Source: Candidatus Gastranaerophilales bacterium
GTDB lineage: Bacteria; Cyanobacteriota; Vampirovibrionia; Gastranaerophilales; Gastranaerophilaceae
Direction: 5' to 3'
Length of the DNA stretch: 34,246 nucleotides
Assembly (NCBI GenBank): GCA_944323635.1
Contig: CALUTH010000003.1
Location: 1-34,246, forward strand
The notes under the pieces are model-generated. The model made no database searches and was not told where the DNA came from. It saw only the letters and a program-made list of their open reading frames with translations. Position numbers and translations under genes: made by a program. Of the stretch, positions 1 to 8,019 are shown piece by piece (position 1 is the first letter of the stretch; each line of letters opens with the position of its first letter).

Positions 1-328
1 AAACTTCTTGTTCTTTAATTTCACCGCTGTCACGGTTAACAAGTCTGACCATAACACGGAGCTGTTTTGCATAAGTAGCGTCGTGAATACGTGCTTCTTC
101 TACAGTATACTTTGCGTTATCGAAAGTATAGTTAGGAAGGAAGTGGAGTTCTAATCTGCCAGTGTAGTCTTTAACAGGGCTAAAGGCAAGCAGTTCTTCC
201 TTTAAGCCTTCCTTAAGAAACCACTCAAATGATTTCTTCTGCACGTCAATTAAATCCGGTAAATCATCCAATCTAGTATTTGGAATGCCCATCGGAGTTA
301 CTCTTTTTGCATATTTCGTTGTCGACAT
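1..328 (-). CDS. rpoB: RNA polymerase beta subunit, N-terminal part (runs off the window)
   Basis: Translating the minus strand from the ATG at 328 gives about 109 residues that I recognise as the RpoB N-terminus. Key stretches are [20 protein letters not shown], the conserved [10 protein letters not shown] and the ending GEIKEQEVF. RpoB is the catalytic-core beta subunit of RNA polymerase and carries the rifampicin site, which lies outside this window. A Shine-Dalgarno sequence TGAGGTGA sits just upstream of the ATG. The upstream neighbour is a divergent unknown gene, not rplL, so rpoB begins its own transcript here. Separation of rpoB from the ribosomal protein genes is also the arrangement in cyanobacteria. 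The gene is truncated only by the window edge. I am very sure of the identity. Confidence 0.95.
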   Translation of the reverse strand, partial: MSTTKYAKRVTPMGIPNTRLDDLPDLIDVQKKSFEWFLKEGLKEELLAFSPVKDYTGRLELHFLPNYTFDNAKYTVEEARIHDATYAKQLRVMVRLVNRDSGEIKEQEV

Positions 329-492
329 TAAATCACCTCATCTATTCTAATGGTGTACATAAACTATATAAAAAATGTATATTTGCTATATTATTTTTAT
401 TATTTTCGGACTAAATCCCCATACATACGCATGTTCTCTAATCGTACTACTTAAAAATTTCCCGTCAAGATTAAATGTATATACTACAACCA

Positions 493-564
493 TTGTTTAC
501 AAAATTTTACAATTTTTTGTAAATTTTTATTAAGATATAACCTTTTGTAAAAAATTGTAAACAA
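493..564. promoter_or_regulatory. Inverted repeat between rpoB and the divergent gene at 611
   Basis: The arms TTGTTTACAAAATTTTACAA (493-512) and TTGTAAAAAATTGTAAACAA (545-564) are reverse complements except for two central positions, with a 32-base spacer. The repeat sits in the 282-base gap between two divergent genes, nearer to the gene at 611. It could bind a dimeric regulator or form a long hairpin. The AT richness makes partial matches easy, but 18 of 20 paired positions including all G/C positions is more than I would expect by chance. No protein partner is implied by the sequence. Confidence 0.45.
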
Positions 565-610
565 ACTAACAAAAAATTTTACTCCCGTTTTTTATAAATT
601 CAAGAAAATT

Positions 611-1555
611 ATGTATATACTACCAGTTTATAACAGCACATATGGCAGTTTGAACAATACGGGGAGCGCCTTAAGAGCAGCGCCTGCTTTTAAGGCTCAG
701 CGCTGTACAATGTTTTTGAACAGCAAGGAGTTAAATTTTGTTAATAATATTTTAAAGAAGTGTGTTTACAGCAAAAAATCCATGCTGACAAACCCTGATT
801 TCAAACTAAAAATAAAAGGAAATACCGCAATTCTTAAGAATTTTTATCAAAATATGGACACGCCCCACCGGACTGAAGGAATCTGCGAAGAATTAGTTTT
901 CAAAACAGGTAACATACTTAGCGAACAGTTTTCAAATAAATACCATGTAAATGCGGTTAACTGCTTAACCTCAGCATACGGAATGCTGCATAACTTTATA
1001 TTTATAACCCCTAAAACCCCGGAAAACACTGAAGCTATTAATACGCTACTAAAAGTTTCAAAACACCTGAAAATACTTGCTGATTACCTGAAAAACGCAG
1101 TATCGGAGAAAGATTTAATGAATGCGGCATATATAAAAGGTCAAATGTGGAAACTGGAGCTTAAGCATAAATATTTTGATGAAAGCTTAATAATAGACCC
1201 AAGCCTGAAAAAAATTATGCCATTCAATTCTGATGAAGCAGAAAACCTGTACCCCAAAATTAATTTTGTATATAATATTAACGATTTTAATCCTGTAAAA
1301 GATAAGGATTTAAAAATTATAATTAATCAAAACGTATCCCCTCTGGGGCTTACGGGAGATATTGCCCCCGAGGTTTTAAAATACGGTTTTAAACCGGATG
1401 ATCTAATAAGCCTTAAAATCAGCAAACAGGCGAACAATACAGATATAAAATTTCCCGTATACAGAATAAACGGAGAAAAAATACAGGGAGATATTAAAAA
1501 TATTTTGCCTGAAAAACATATTTTGAATCTATTTTATAAAAGAATAACACAATAA
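611..1555 (+). CDS. Uncharacterised 314-aa protein with N-terminal APAF motif
   Basis: I do not recognise this family. The predicted protein has no signal peptide or obvious membrane segment. It is Lys/Asn-rich with an alternating helical and beta-type composition. Residues 23-31 (AAPAFKAQR) resemble short Phe-centred motifs near the ends of other unknown proteins in this window. The ATG lacks a clear ribosome binding site, and a TATAAA box lies about 12 bases upstream, so the leader would be very short. The gene is divergent from rpoB across a 282-base gap that contains a long inverted repeat. It is convergent with the SLH gene, with only 52 bases between the stops. It is clearly a real ORF: no strong competing frame exists and its composition matches its neighbours. 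Confidence 0.75.
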   Translation: MYILPVYNSTYGSLNNTGSALRAAPAFKAQRCTMFLNSKELNFVNNILKKCVYSKKSMLTNPDFKLKIKGNTAILKNFYQNMDTPHRTEGICEELVFKTGNILSEQFSNKYHVNAVNCLTSAYGMLHNFIFITPKTPENTEAINTLLKVSKHLKILADYLKNAVSEKDLMNAAYIKGQMWKLELKHKYFDESLIIDPSLKKIMPFNSDEAENLYPKINFVYNINDFNPVKDKDLKIIINQNVSPLGLTGDIAPEVLKYGFKPDDLISLKISKQANNTDIKFPVYRINGEKIQGDIKNILPEKHILNLFYKRITQ

Positions 1556-1585
1556 AAAGAGGTTAGCCGCATAATACGGCTAACC
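1554..1585 (-). terminator. Intrinsic terminator of the SLH-protein gene
   Basis: GGTTAGCCG (1561-1569) pairs perfectly with CGGCTAACC (1577-1585) around a 7-base loop. Read on the minus strand, the stem is followed by TCTTTTT (1554-1560). It lies about 20 bases past the SLH gene stop. On the plus strand no T-run follows, so it probably acts only on minus-strand transcripts. Confidence 0.8.
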
Positions 1586-1607
1586 CCGGAAGCGAACGAC
1601 TTACTCA

Positions 1608-3563
1608 CTATTCGCTGCACCCGAAAGCTATCGTAACGTGTTCTCTCGGATTTATAGAAGATATTTTGTATCCTTTAGCATCAACAAGGTACGCAACTTC
1701 GTCGCCGGTTGACTGTAACAAGCCAAATGTACCTGAAAGTGCTGTTCTTGTAATATCAATAGGAGCTTTAACAGTCTGATACAATGCACCGCCAAAACTT
1801 CTTGCTGACGCGCCGAACTGACCCTGGAAAATATCGCCTAATGCAATACCTGTACCGTTAGAAACATTTTCTACTGCATTGCCGAGGTTAGACAACATAC
1901 CGCCAGTAGTTCTACCGACTATACCAACCATAGACCCTGCCCAGGTAAATGGGGCTGTTACAAGTCTGGCTATAATATTAGGCTGTTTGGAACAATCAAC
2001 CTGCGCCGTTAAAATTTGTCTCGGCAATTTAGCCTTACAGCCGTTATTGCTTATATCGGTAAATGCAAGTTTTAATGCGCCTTTCTGGCAGCCTGAAGGT
2101 CTTACTACTTCTACGACTTTACCTGTAACTTTTGAACCGCACGGGAAGCATTGTCCGTCAATAGTAACTTCTTCGAGCGTAGTGGCTGCAAATATTTGAC
2201 CTACGTGAGACGATTTTGCGTTAATTTCATCGAGGAACTTAAGTTCAAGAGTAGGGATTTTAACGATTTGTTCGTTTTCTACGTAAGCCTTTTTATCGGT
2301 CGGACAAATCGGGCATGTATTGTTAGCGGTTTGAGGATTAGTATCGTACCCCATAGCTACGCGTACATTTTGTAACATAGACGCAATTTCTGCGCGGGTA
2401 GCCTCGGCATATGGTCTAATCATCTTAGAATTCGGCGAAGAATTAAGAGCACCGCTTTCTAAAGCTTTTGCAATAGGAATACGTGCCCACTCAGGAACAG
2501 ATGACGCATCGGAGTAACAGGACAGTACCTGTTGAGCCTTCGCAGCATCCATTTCTATATTAATACCTTTAGATAATGCACATAAAGCTTCTGCTCTTGT
2601 TACATTATTGTTAGGCTTAAATAATCCGTCCGGATAACCTTTTAACAGGTTTTCATGAACAGCCTTTGCGATAACAGAGTTCGCCCAGTGAGAAACTGGT
2701 ACATCGCTAAATAAGGCTTCTGTGCCGCATCCGCAGTCATTTTTATTAAAGCCCTTAACTATCATTGTCGCAAACTCGGCACGGCTAATATTTTTAGACG
2801 GTTTAAACATTCTATCCGGATACCCGACAACTACGTCATTCATCGCTAACTTATCGATAGGACAAGATGCCCAATAGTTATTCGGAACATCCGGAAACAT
2901 ATTCATACTCGGCATATCAGCGGCCGCACCGGTTACATTACTGTATTGAGACAAATCAAGCGGAACCATAGTTTTCTTAATTGCTTGAATTGAATTTGCG
3001 GTACTAATCTGGATAGGGCAGCCGTTGCCGTCCATTTTTCTTTCATCGCGAAGAATCGGTACACCGTTGTGTGCTACTGGAGAATCATTTAAACACGGAA
3101 TATCGGTAGCAGCACCGGTCATTGTACCTTCAGGAAGGACTGCAGCACCCATGGTTGTGCTGTTTAATCCATGAGTACCAACGGTAAACCCGCCTTCACC
3201 TCTAAAAGTAGCGGCAGAACTTGTACATTCTCCGATGTAGTTGTTTGAACCATAAATAGCATTAGGGTATGCGTACACCTGATTCATAGAACATCTCGGT
3301 ACAGCGGATGCATTAGGGCATACCGCACACGATGGAACGGCAGGTTCTTCGCAAGAAGGGACATCGCATCCGCAGCTTGGTTCTTCTGTCTGGCACGGAC
3401 AAGCCTGACCTGTTACGACAGGAATATCATCAGCAGGACAGCATGATGATTCTGTGACTACCGGACGCTGGTCACAGGGGCAGGCTGCCATTGCATTATT
3501 AAACGAACACGTTGCTATTCCAACGGCAATCGCAGCTGCCACAGTCAGTTTTTTTATCGTCAT
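1608..3563 (-). CDS. Exported Cys-rich protein with three SLH domains
   Basis: The 651-aa protein starts with a Sec signal peptide (residues 1-26, cleavage after AMA). A Cys/Pro-rich region with 12 cysteines follows (28-91). Two copies of a TGAA(T/A)D(I/M)P motif occur at about 149 and 211. Three S-layer-homology domains lie at about 222-270, 284-331 and 348-398, each with FxDVP...W, GYPDG-type and TRAE signatures; the third is degenerate. The C-terminal 200 residues look beta-rich and then Gly/Ala-rich and hydrophobic. SLH domains bind cell-wall-linked polymers, so the protein probably tethers envelope layers. A strong AGGAGGT ribosome binding site precedes the ATG, suggesting high expression. 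The 5' leader can form a small hairpin (TTCTC/GAGAA). It is monocistronic with its own terminator. What the Cys-rich region does is unknown. Confidence 0.88.
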   Translation of the reverse strand: MTIKKLTVAAAIAVGIATCSFNNAMAACPCDQRPVVTESSCCPADDIPVVTGQACPCQTEEPSCGCDVPSCEEPAVPSCAVCPNASAVPRCSMNQVYAYPNAIYGSNNYIGECTSSAATFRGEGGFTVGTHGLNSTTMGAAVLPEGTMTGAATDIPCLNDSPVAHNGVPILRDERKMDGNGCPIQISTANSIQAIKKTMVPLDLSQYSNVTGAAADMPSMNMFPDVPNNYWASCPIDKLAMNDVVVGYPDRMFKPSKNISRAEFATMIVKGFNKNDCGCGTEALFSDVPVSHWANSVIAKAVHENLLKGYPDGLFKPNNNVTRAEALCALSKGINIEMDAAKAQQVLSCYSDASSVPEWARIPIAKALESGALNSSPNSKMIRPYAEATRAEIASMLQNVRVAMGYDTNPQTANNTCPICPTDKKAYVENEQIVKIPTLELKFLDEINAKSSHVGQIFAATTLEEVTIDGQCFPCGSKVTGKVVEVVRPSGCQKGALKLAFTDISNNGCKAKLPRQILTAQVDCSKQPNIIARLVTAPFTWAGSMVGIVGRTTGGMLSNLGNAVENVSNGTGIALGDIFQGQFGASARSFGGALYQTVKAPIDITRTALSGTFGLLQSTGDEVAYLVDAKGYKISSINPREHVTIAFGCSE

Positions 3564-3679
3564 TTTTACCTCCTTTTTCTCAGATACACTCTTTCCGAGA
3601 AAACTAACTTCTAAATTATGTGTTCGATTAAGATGAAATTCATTACCATATACGGGTATACAGTTGGAGTATTTGGTTT

Positions 3680-3685
3680 TATAAT
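3680..3685 (+). promoter_or_regulatory. -10 box for the DUF3326 gene, leaderless start likely
   Basis: A perfect TATAAT ends exactly six bases before the ATG at 3692, so the usual transcription start would fall on or next to the A of the start codon. No ribosome binding site is present. A TATACA element 17 bases upstream is a plausible weak -35. Confidence 0.55.
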
Positions 3686-3691
3686 GTAAAT

Positions 3692-4639
3692 ATGAAGAAA
3701 CTCGGAGCTTTTATTGTACCTACGGGAATAGGCGCATCTATCGGCGGTTTTGCGGGAGATGCCTCCGTATACGCGCGAAAAATTGCAGAATATGCAAGAC
3801 TTATAGTTAACCCGAACGTAGTTAACGCAGGCTGTTTTTCGGGAATTACGGACAATATGCTCTACGTTGAAGGGTACGCAATTGACGAATTTTTTAAAGG
3901 GAATATTACACTCACTCCTCAGAGAAACAACAAAATCGGAGTATTATTTGACAGGGCAATACCGCAGGGAGTGTTAAACGTACATATAAACACAATCAAT
4001 GCGGTAAAAACTGTTTACGGCGTAAATATAACAGAGTATGCAATAACAGATGAAGAGGTTGGAGTATACTTTGAAAACCAGGGTAGCTACTCAACCGGCG
4101 GAATTAAAAATCCTGAAACACTTATAAATTGTGCTAAGAAACTTATTAACAACGGTGCGGACGCAATAGCCATTGTATGCAGATTTGAAGAGGATAACTC
4201 TACAGACTATGCTGAGGGCATCGGTGTTGATCCTATCGGAGGGGTTGAAGCAATAATTTCGCATTACATTACAAAAGAGCTAAAAATCCCATGCGCACAC
4301 TCCCCCGCTTTTGATGACATAAGTATTTCAACAGACCTGGTTGATTCAAGATGCGCAGCAGAATACATTACACCAACTTTTTTACCCTGTATACTCCTCG
4401 GGCTGCAAAACGCACCGTCGCTAAATGCTACAGGAGGATTAACAATAAAGGATTTAGATTTTTTACTTATGCCGCATAATGCTCTGGGTTCAATACCGGT
4501 ATTTGAAGCACAAAAAAGGGGAATTCCGGTTTATGCAATAAAAGAAAACAATACCCTTTTGAATGTAACAAATGATAAAATTAACGGAAAATGTGGTATA
4601 TTATATACATACGAAGAATTTTTGGAGAGTTTAAGATGA
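3692..4639 (+). CDS. DUF3326 family protein
   Basis: The 315-aa protein matches DUF3326 as I know it from cyanobacteria and plants. The hallmark N-terminus is AFIVPTGIGASIGGFAGDA (residues 6-24), and Gly/Asp-rich motifs continue through the chain (GADAIAIVCRFEEDN, GIGVDPIGGVEAIISHY). The fold and reaction are not established to my knowledge, so no function is assigned. Length is close to a full-length family member. The start is the ATG directly preceded by TATAAT and six bases, with no Shine-Dalgarno. The stop overlaps the ATG of the following prepilin-like gene (ATGA), so the two are translationally coupled. Its presence supports a cyanobacterial-lineage origin. Confidence 0.85.
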   Translation: MKKLGAFIVPTGIGASIGGFAGDASVYARKIAEYARLIVNPNVVNAGCFSGITDNMLYVEGYAIDEFFKGNITLTPQRNNKIGVLFDRAIPQGVLNVHINTINAVKTVYGVNITEYAITDEEVGVYFENQGSYSTGGIKNPETLINCAKKLINNGADAIAIVCRFEEDNSTDYAEGIGVDPIGGVEAIISHYITKELKIPCAHSPAFDDISISTDLVDSRCAAEYITPTFLPCILLGLQNAPSLNATGGLTIKDLDFLLMPHNALGSIPVFEAQKRGIPVYAIKENNTLLNVTNDKINGKCGILYTYEEFLESLR

Positions 4640-5454
4640 AAAAAGCTTTTACGTTTGCTGAAGTACTCCTTGTACTCGGGATTATAGGTGTTCTTGTTGC
4701 CCTCTGTATGGGAGCAGGTCAGGTAAGCCTGCGTAATGCTTACAATCTGTATTATTACAGAACATTTAATGCTCTCAATACAGCCTTTGATAATTTTATA
4801 TACCTAAAAAAACATGAAAGAACAGATGCAGAAGGAAATGTGCTTCCGCAAGAGTCACTAAGCACTGCTTTTCAAAATTGGTTTAACCATTTGACTGATT
4901 CAACATACGGTATATCAACCGATGATGTTACAAGTTTTCAATTTAAAGGCTTAAATGGCGACCCTTTCTACGACGCAGTAGTTGTTACGATACCAACAAT
5001 AAAAACCAGAGCAAATGACAGCGGCAGAACTTATTATTATGCTATATATCACTGCGGCTACTTGAGAACAGCTTATGAAGGGAAACAGGCCGGTGAACCA
5101 TCAGGATTTGCACCTATACTCATATTAATTGGAAGCAGTAACAACTCTTCAACATTCCCGCTTAACCCCATAGAAAACTATACTAGTATAGTTGACAACG
5201 CCGAAGTACTACCTGCATATGCTGACAATGGTACGATTGGCAGAATATTAACAGGACAGCCTTATGAGCCCATTGTCCCGCGGACATACAGACAGGCACT
5301 GTGCTCTACTTATGATGCAACTGACGAAAATTCCGTACTAAAGTATCCAACAGCAAACTTTAACATAAATACCTATTGCAGTTCTGTAGGTCTTGGTTCC
5401 GAAAGATTTAAAAGCGGTACGGTAGTCCTTATTCCGCCTAAAAACATGAGATAA
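4636..5454 (+). CDS. Type IV prepilin-like / pseudopilin protein
   Basis: The 272-aa product starts MKKAFTFAEVLLVLGIIGVL, a class III (prepilin) signal: a short basic leader, cleavage before Phe5, Glu at mature position +5 and a hydrophobic helix. The residue before the cleavage site is Ala rather than the usual Gly. The remainder (about 250 residues) has the alternating beta-strand and aromatic composition typical of pilin head domains, with Cys residues near 164, 247 and 263 that could form a disulphide. I chose the ATG at 4636 because the 15 extra upstream codons would bury the prepilin leader and overlap DUF3326. The ATGA overlap suggests coupling to the upstream gene. It could be a minor pilin or a type II secretion pseudopilin; no assembly genes are nearby. 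Confidence 0.8.
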   Translation: MKKAFTFAEVLLVLGIIGVLVALCMGAGQVSLRNAYNLYYYRTFNALNTAFDNFIYLKKHERTDAEGNVLPQESLSTAFQNWFNHLTDSTYGISTDDVTSFQFKGLNGDPFYDAVVVTIPTIKTRANDSGRTYYYAIYHCGYLRTAYEGKQAGEPSGFAPILILIGSSNNSSTFPLNPIENYTSIVDNAEVLPAYADNGTIGRILTGQPYEPIVPRTYRQALCSTYDATDENSVLKYPTANFNINTYCSSVGLGSERFKSGTVVLIPPKNMR

Positions 5455-5480
5455 TGGTCACTTTTCGCCATACAGAATAA

Positions 5481-5512
5481 GGTAGTGTTTACATAAAAAA
5501 ATAAACAATACC
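5481..5512. terminator. Weak hairpin between convergent prepilin-like and upp genes
   Basis: GGTAGTGTTTA (5481-5491) pairs with TAAACAATACC (5502-5512) with one mismatch, and the loop is A-rich. Short T-runs follow on either strand. It lies between two convergent stops and may terminate both transcripts, though the U-tract is poor. Confidence 0.4.
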
Positions 5513-5577
5513 TTGTTTGCGTGTTTATAATTTTCAGATTATACGTCCTATAAATCACTTAAAACTAAACAAGAAAA

Positions 5578-6234
5578 TTATTTTACTGTATTAAAGATTC
5601 TATCTCCCGCATCACCTAATCCCGGCAGAATATAACCGTTTTCATTAAGCGATTGGTCAATAGCAGCAGTAAAGATTTCTATATCAGGATATGAGTTTTT
5701 AATATTTTTAAGCCCCTCCGGTGCGGCAATAAGACAGACACAGCGGATGTGTGAGACATCAAGACCTTTGCCTTCGTACATTTTGATAGTTTCTAACAGA
5801 GAGTTGCCGGTTGCAAGCATCGGGTCAGTCAGGTAAACATAAGTTTTTTCAGGATTATCAAACTTCTCAGGCAGCTTGTTATAGTACCATACGGGTTTTA
5901 AAGTCTTTTCATCTCTGTACATACCGATATGGCGGATTTCAGCGCGGGGAAGCATATCGGAAGCCGAATCAGTAAATACAAGTCCCGCTCTTAATATCGG
6001 AGAAATAATAACCCTTAAACTGCGGTCTATTGATTTGGTCGTAAATTTCATCAGGGGCGTTTCAACCTCCGTATCAACCTGAGGGAGATTTTTTGATGCT
6101 TCATATAATAATATATTTGTTATTTGCCGTGTTGCACACTTAACCCCCATTGTATCAGTATATTTGCTCCTTAGAATACATAAATTTTCATTAACCACGG
6201 GTGTCGAAATTACAAAAACATTCTTAAATTCCAT
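5578..6234 (-). CDS. upp: Uracil phosphoribosyltransferase
   Basis: The 218-aa product converts uracil plus PRPP to UMP and pyrophosphate in pyrimidine salvage. Diagnostic elements are ILRAGL (80-85), the GMYRDEKTLKP...YYNKLP segment (104-122), the PRPP-binding loop VYLTDPMLATGNS (133-145) and the C-terminal uracil-binding GYILPGLGDAGDRIFNT. Length is close to the typical 208-210 aa. The ATG directly follows the TAA of the upstream MCE gene (TAAATG), so the two are co-transcribed and probably coupled. No metabolic link between them is evident. Confidence 0.95.
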   Translation of the reverse strand: MEFKNVFVISTPVVNENLCILRSKYTDTMGVKCATRQITNILLYEASKNLPQVDTEVETPLMKFTTKSIDRSLRVIISPILRAGLVFTDSASDMLPRAEIRHIGMYRDEKTLKPVWYYNKLPEKFDNPEKTYVYLTDPMLATGNSLLETIKMYEGKGLDVSHIRCVCLIAAPEGLKNIKNSYPDIEIFTAAIDQSLNENGYILPGLGDAGDRIFNTVK

Positions 6235-6861
6235 TTATTTATCCTTCCGCCATTTATTTCCTAATTCAGAAACTTTATTATTAGAATTATCTAACCAACG
6301 ATTTGCAAATTCAAGGAAGTTTACGAATTGTAAATTATTCTTATCTTTTGGAAGCTCCAAATCCAAATCCGCATCATTGAGACTTGCACTGAATGCAGAT
6401 ATACCGAAACAAATATCCATAAACTTGTTATACATCTCATATAACAGGCTCAAAGACTTGCTTAAACGCGTCGGATTGACCACTCTTATATAATCAACGT
6501 TCTCTCCGTCATCATGATTTTCGGGCGGGTAGAGTTCCAGCGAGCGAGAGCCTGCCATACCGCTAAATTCAACGGTTGCCGTCGTCCCCCACGGGAGGTG
6601 CAAATCCTTGTCCTTGATTACAAACCTTATATATACATTATCGTCAACAATCTTTATATCGTTAACATACCCGACCTGAACCCCCATAAGCTTGACCGGC
6701 GAACCCACAATCAGCCCGTCAATATCAGACATAAAGATTTTATGTGTTTCGTACTGTCTTTGTGAATGTCTGTACAAAAGCGATGCAGCAAGCATTAAGA
6801 CAAGGATAATAATAATCCAAACAAGAATTTCCAATCGTACATATTTATTAATGCTGCGCAT
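6235..6861 (-). CDS. MCE/MlaD-type lipid-transport protein
   Basis: The protein has an N-terminal membrane helix (EILVWIIIILVLMLAASLLY) followed by an MCE domain: SDIDGLIVGSPVKLMGVQVG, then WGTTATVEFSGMAGSRSLELYPP. This is the architecture of MlaD, the inner-membrane-anchored ring component of ABC systems that move phospholipids between the membranes of didermic bacteria. The short C-terminal region (about 90 residues) lacks the long helices of PqiB/YebT types. I chose the ATG at 6861 (208 aa) because it gives normal topology and has TATAAT exactly six bases upstream. A start at 6939 would add 26 hydrophobic residues and has no good ribosome binding site either. The partner MlaE and MlaF genes are not in the window. 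Confidence 0.82.
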   Translation of the reverse strand: MRSINKYVRLEILVWIIIILVLMLAASLLYRHSQRQYETHKIFMSDIDGLIVGSPVKLMGVQVGYVNDIKIVDDNVYIRFVIKDKDLHLPWGTTATVEFSGMAGSRSLELYPPENHDDGENVDYIRVVNPTRLSKSLSLLYEMYNKFMDICFGISAFSASLNDADLDLELPKDKNNLQFVNFLEFANRWLDNSNNKVSELGNKWRKDK

Positions 6862-6867
6862 AGAAAT

Positions 6868-6873
6868 ATTATA
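6868..6873 (-). promoter_or_regulatory. -10 box for the MCE gene, leaderless start likely
   Basis: TATAAT on the minus strand ends six bases before the ATG at 6861. That spacing places the expected transcription start at the start codon. No Shine-Dalgarno is present and the -35 region is weak. An alternative TATAAT near 6975 could serve the longer 6939 start. Confidence 0.42.
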
Positions 6874-7067
6874 ATACAAAAGGGGTAAAAGGGAAAGAAA
6901 TACAGAGTATACTTGCTTCCAAAGGAATATAATCTCCATAATAACACTTTAGTAAATATTGAATATATAATTATAGTAACAATTACCTAAAAAATATAAA
7001 TTTTTAAAATTCAACAATACCAAAGGTTTCGCCATAATTAGTTTTCTTTTTAAACATTTTTGTAAAG

Positions 7068-7080
7068 TTTTGTAACAAAA
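7068..7080. promoter_or_regulatory. Palindrome TTTTGTAACAAAA upstream of the gene at 7163
   Basis: A perfect 6+1+6 palindrome lies 83 bases before the start of the Gln-rich gene. Closely similar palindromes occur at 11897-11907 and 27399-27407, also 58-78 bases upstream of genes. A shared operator is possible. Confidence 0.3.
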
Positions 7081-7162
7081 TTATATACTTTTGGCAATTT
7101 TAGTATATAAGAAATACTTTATATATATGAGGATACTAAAACACACGGAGCTATAGAAGCAA

Positions 7163-7891
7163 ATGGCATATTTATTATTACTACATCAAAAAATGAGCCT
7201 GAAGCGCAAAGTCAATAAATTGACTTTAGCTCAAACTTCTATCGGCACCAGAAAAGACAGAATCACCAAACGGATTGAAAATGTCCAAAAATGTTATGCA
7301 CGGAAGCAATCAAAACTTGAAGCGCAAGCTAAAAGAATGACATCAATGACAAACTCCATTATGAATAATTATTCAATGGCTGCATCTCAACAATTACAAA
7401 TGATGCCGATTGAATACTTTATGAAACAATCACATGGTAAGGTCTATGAAGAATATATGCAGTATCAAGAAAACTTAAATAAATACGCAAATGGTGAAGG
7501 CGGTACTGAAAGTCAACTTTATAAAGACGAATACGCTAAATACCAAAAATTCTTACAAGGTGACGATTATAAAACTGCATATCAACAAGCGCAATCTGCA
7601 CAAATGCAAGCTAACCAGGCAATGGCAATGAATAAGCAGATGGTTCAACAATATACCAGTACGATGACCACAAACTTCAACGATCAGGTATCAATCTGGT
7701 TAGAGGCACAAACCCAAGCCCTCGAAGATGAAGAACAAATGGCTCTTGCACCATTGAACGAAGAAGATACATTAATAGATATAGAACAAGCATCCAACGA
7801 GGCTCAATTGTCTTATGCTCAATCTAGATTAGAAAGCATTGAGTCAGCACTCCAAAGCCAAACACAAGAGGCTCCTAAGTTCGGTGCATAG
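7163..7891 (+). CDS. Uncharacterised Gln-rich helical protein
   Basis: I do not recognise the family. The 242-aa product has no signal peptide or membrane helix. It has a basic N-terminal helix (about 12-60, rich in Lys/Arg), a Gln/Met/Tyr-rich middle (70-170) and an acidic C-terminal helix. It ends in APKFGA, a Phe-centred tail like the tags seen in other unknown proteins here. The composition suits an extended helical or self-associating protein. The ATG at 7163 is preceded by GGAG about 14 bases away; the Met at residue 11 is an alternative start. Codons look optimised and a strong terminator follows, suggesting substantial expression from a single-gene unit. Confidence 0.75.
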   Translation: MAYLLLLHQKMSLKRKVNKLTLAQTSIGTRKDRITKRIENVQKCYARKQSKLEAQAKRMTSMTNSIMNNYSMAASQQLQMMPIEYFMKQSHGKVYEEYMQYQENLNKYANGEGGTESQLYKDEYAKYQKFLQGDDYKTAYQQAQSAQMQANQAMAMNKQMVQQYTSTMTTNFNDQVSIWLEAQTQALEDEEQMALAPLNEEDTLIDIEQASNEAQLSYAQSRLESIESALQSQTQEAPKFGA

Positions 7892-7943
7892 TTAAAAGCT
7901 TTATCTTACTAAAAATAATTATTTATCCTCACAATTACGAAGT

Positions 7944-7976
7944 CGTACTTGGATTTATTCAGGTACGCTTTTTTTT
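7944..7976 (+). terminator. Intrinsic terminator after the Gln-rich gene
   Basis: CGTACTT (7944-7950) pairs with AGGTACG (7961-7967), with one G-T wobble and a 10-base loop, followed by C and eight T residues. This is a clear plus-strand terminator 53 bases past the stop. The T-run runs straight into the promoter region of the next gene. Confidence 0.85.
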
Positions 7977-8019
7977 GTATTTTTGCTATGATTTATTGTG
8001 GAGGATATATTTTAGGGAT

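Noticed and set aside
1879-2375. Plus-strand open frames of 106 and 74 aa opposite the SLH gene
   Set aside because: They are antisense shadows of a well-supported gene, without ribosome binding sites.
6862-6939. Longer start of the MCE gene at 6939
   Set aside because: It adds a second hydrophobic stretch before the anchor helix, which disturbs the expected topology, and has no better ribosome binding site; kept only as an alternative.
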